DNA of 5,214 nt from Microcaldota archaeon (GTDB taxonomy: Archaea > Micrarchaeota > Micrarchaeia > Micrarchaeales > Micrarchaeaceae), in contig JAKAOJ010000031.1 of assembly GCA_021812205.1 (NCBI GenBank), positions 1 through 5,214 on the forward strand. Direction: 5' to 3'. Below, one piece after another: positions 4,646 to 5,214 of this stretch; position 1 is the stretch's first letter; every line of letters begins with the position of its first letter. A model generated the notes under the pieces. It saw only the letters and a list, made by a program, of their open reading frames with translations. It searched no databases and was not told the origin of the DNA. Position numbers and translations under genes: made by a program.

Positions 4646-5214
4646 TCAGGTGAATGTCGCCGTGAGGGTGGCGTTTGCCTGCACCGCCAGCGTGGTGTTC
4701 TGCACTGCAGTGCTCGCAAGAGTTGACGGCGATGTTATTGACCACGATGAGAAGTGGTAGCCTGCAGGAGGGACTGCAAACACAGTATACTTTGCGGGCA
4801 CGAGGAGAACTCGCGTGCCTGTGTAGTACCTGATGCCGTTCAGCTCGACAGATCCGGTGCTAGGGCTTGCCGCGATTGTTACGTAATAGAGCTTCACAGT
4901 GCCTGGGACGAGCTGCTGCACCGACTGGCCTGTGCTCACGTAGCCGGTGCTGCATGAAGAGCCGGAGTTGCACAGGCTGTATGATATGCTGAACGTTGAG
5001 CTTGTCTGAGAGCCTATCGGCGGCTGGACCGTGCCTGGAATGCTTACTGTGCATATGACGCGCGCGCCGCTGCCGGCTATCTGCGGATTGCACGCGCCGT
5101 AGAAATTGCCTGTGCCGGAAATACCGAGATTGTTGACGCTGAGGTTTATGGCATCCGATGCAGGGAACTGCATAGTTATGCCAAGCTGGTTTATGAACTC
5201 CACTGTGAATAGAT
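4646..5214 (-). CDS. Surface protein, C-terminal part, with InlB B-repeat-like module
   Basis: The frame runs open off the right edge, so the N-terminus, any signal peptide and any anchor are missing; the GTG at 5203 is probably internal. About 188 codons are visible. The sequence is rich in Ser, Thr, Gly, Val and Tyr, with few charges, as in extracellular beta-structured proteins. Four cysteines (residues 38, 51, 78 and 84 counted from the codon at 5203) could form disulfides, and three N-glycosylation sequons occur (N20, N169, N177). The last ~80 residues resemble the divergent InlB B-repeat family: YVTIAASPSTGSVELNG, then a GYHFSSWS motif and a final TTLAVQANATLTATFT. There is no C-terminal membrane helix, so any anchoring must be upstream. 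It ends 11 bp from the convergent tRNA. An adhesin, S-layer-associated or pilin-like role is possible; the exact function is unknown. Confidence 0.75.
   Translation of the reverse strand, partial: LFTVEFINQLGITMQFPASDAINLSVNNLGISGTGNFYGACNPQIAGSGARVICTVSIPGTVQPPIGSQTSSTFSISYSLCNSGSSCSTGYVSTGQSVQQLVPGTVKLYYVTIAASPSTGSVELNGIRYYTGTRVLLVPAKYTVFAVPPAGYHFSSWSITSPSTLASTAVQNTTLAVQANATLTATFT

Noticed and set aside
4741..4758. Five-pair hairpin ACCAC...GTGGT as a terminator of the tRNA
   Set aside because: It lies inside the surface-protein coding sequence, is short, and has no T-run, so chance is enough.
4453..4760. Small open frames on both strands over the tRNA
   Set aside because: The region folds as a complete tRNA with an intron; the frames have no family resemblance or ribosome binding sites.
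1..5214. CRISPR array, insertion sequence, prophage or defence genes
   Set aside because: No regularly spaced repeats, transposase, integrase, Cas or known defence motifs were found on either strand.

Overview
The window looks like a stretch of an archaeal chromosome. The supporting features are an FtsY-type SRP receptor, a VirB11/FlaI/TadA-like secretion ATPase, an RNase HII ending in a PCNA-binding box, AT-rich TATA-like elements about 25-30 nt upstream of gene starts, GGTG-type ribosome binding sites, many AUA and AGG codons, and a tRNA interrupted by an intron in its T-loop that folds into a bulge-helix-bulge. Small genes, short intergenic gaps and a non-canonical tRNA intron would fit a DPANN archaeon of the Micrarchaeota (ARMAN) kind. 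That assignment is inference from memory, not a database result.

Left part: the window opens inside ftsY (2..1063, N-terminus off the edge). After a 129-bp spacer with its own TATA-like box comes a single secretion/pilus-type ATPase (1193..2509). No TadC/GspF-type membrane partner follows it. Its 3' end overlaps by 11 bp a convergent minus-strand winged-helix gene (2499..2834).

Middle: that winged-helix gene and a plus-strand membrane-anchored winged-helix protein (2878 or 2899..3423) diverge from a 43-bp gap. One AT-rich box there is correctly placed to serve both directions. Next are a promoter with an A-rich BRE-like tract and a likely two-gene operon: a small PRC-barrel protein (3506..3757) and RNase HII (3780..4478). 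The RNase HII has no usable ATG. An AUA codon sits behind a GGTG motif with exactly the same spacing as in the PRC-barrel gene, so AUA is the best start.

Right part: a tRNA-Arg(UCG) gene (4522..4634) carries a 38-nt intron between positions 59 and 60. A TATA-like box is placed so that transcription could start at or next to the first tRNA base. Eleven bases after the tRNA, a convergent minus-strand gene for a Ser/Thr-rich surface protein ends (4646 to the right edge, N-terminus missing); its last module resembles divergent InlB B-repeat domains.

Taken together the genes cover protein targeting (FtsY), secretion or pilus assembly (the ATPase), surface structure (the right-hand protein), two DNA-binding regulators, and DNA and RNA maintenance. 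No defence system, CRISPR array, insertion sequence or prophage is visible. The most unusual items are the T-loop intron tRNA, the apparent AUA start and the shared divergent promoter.
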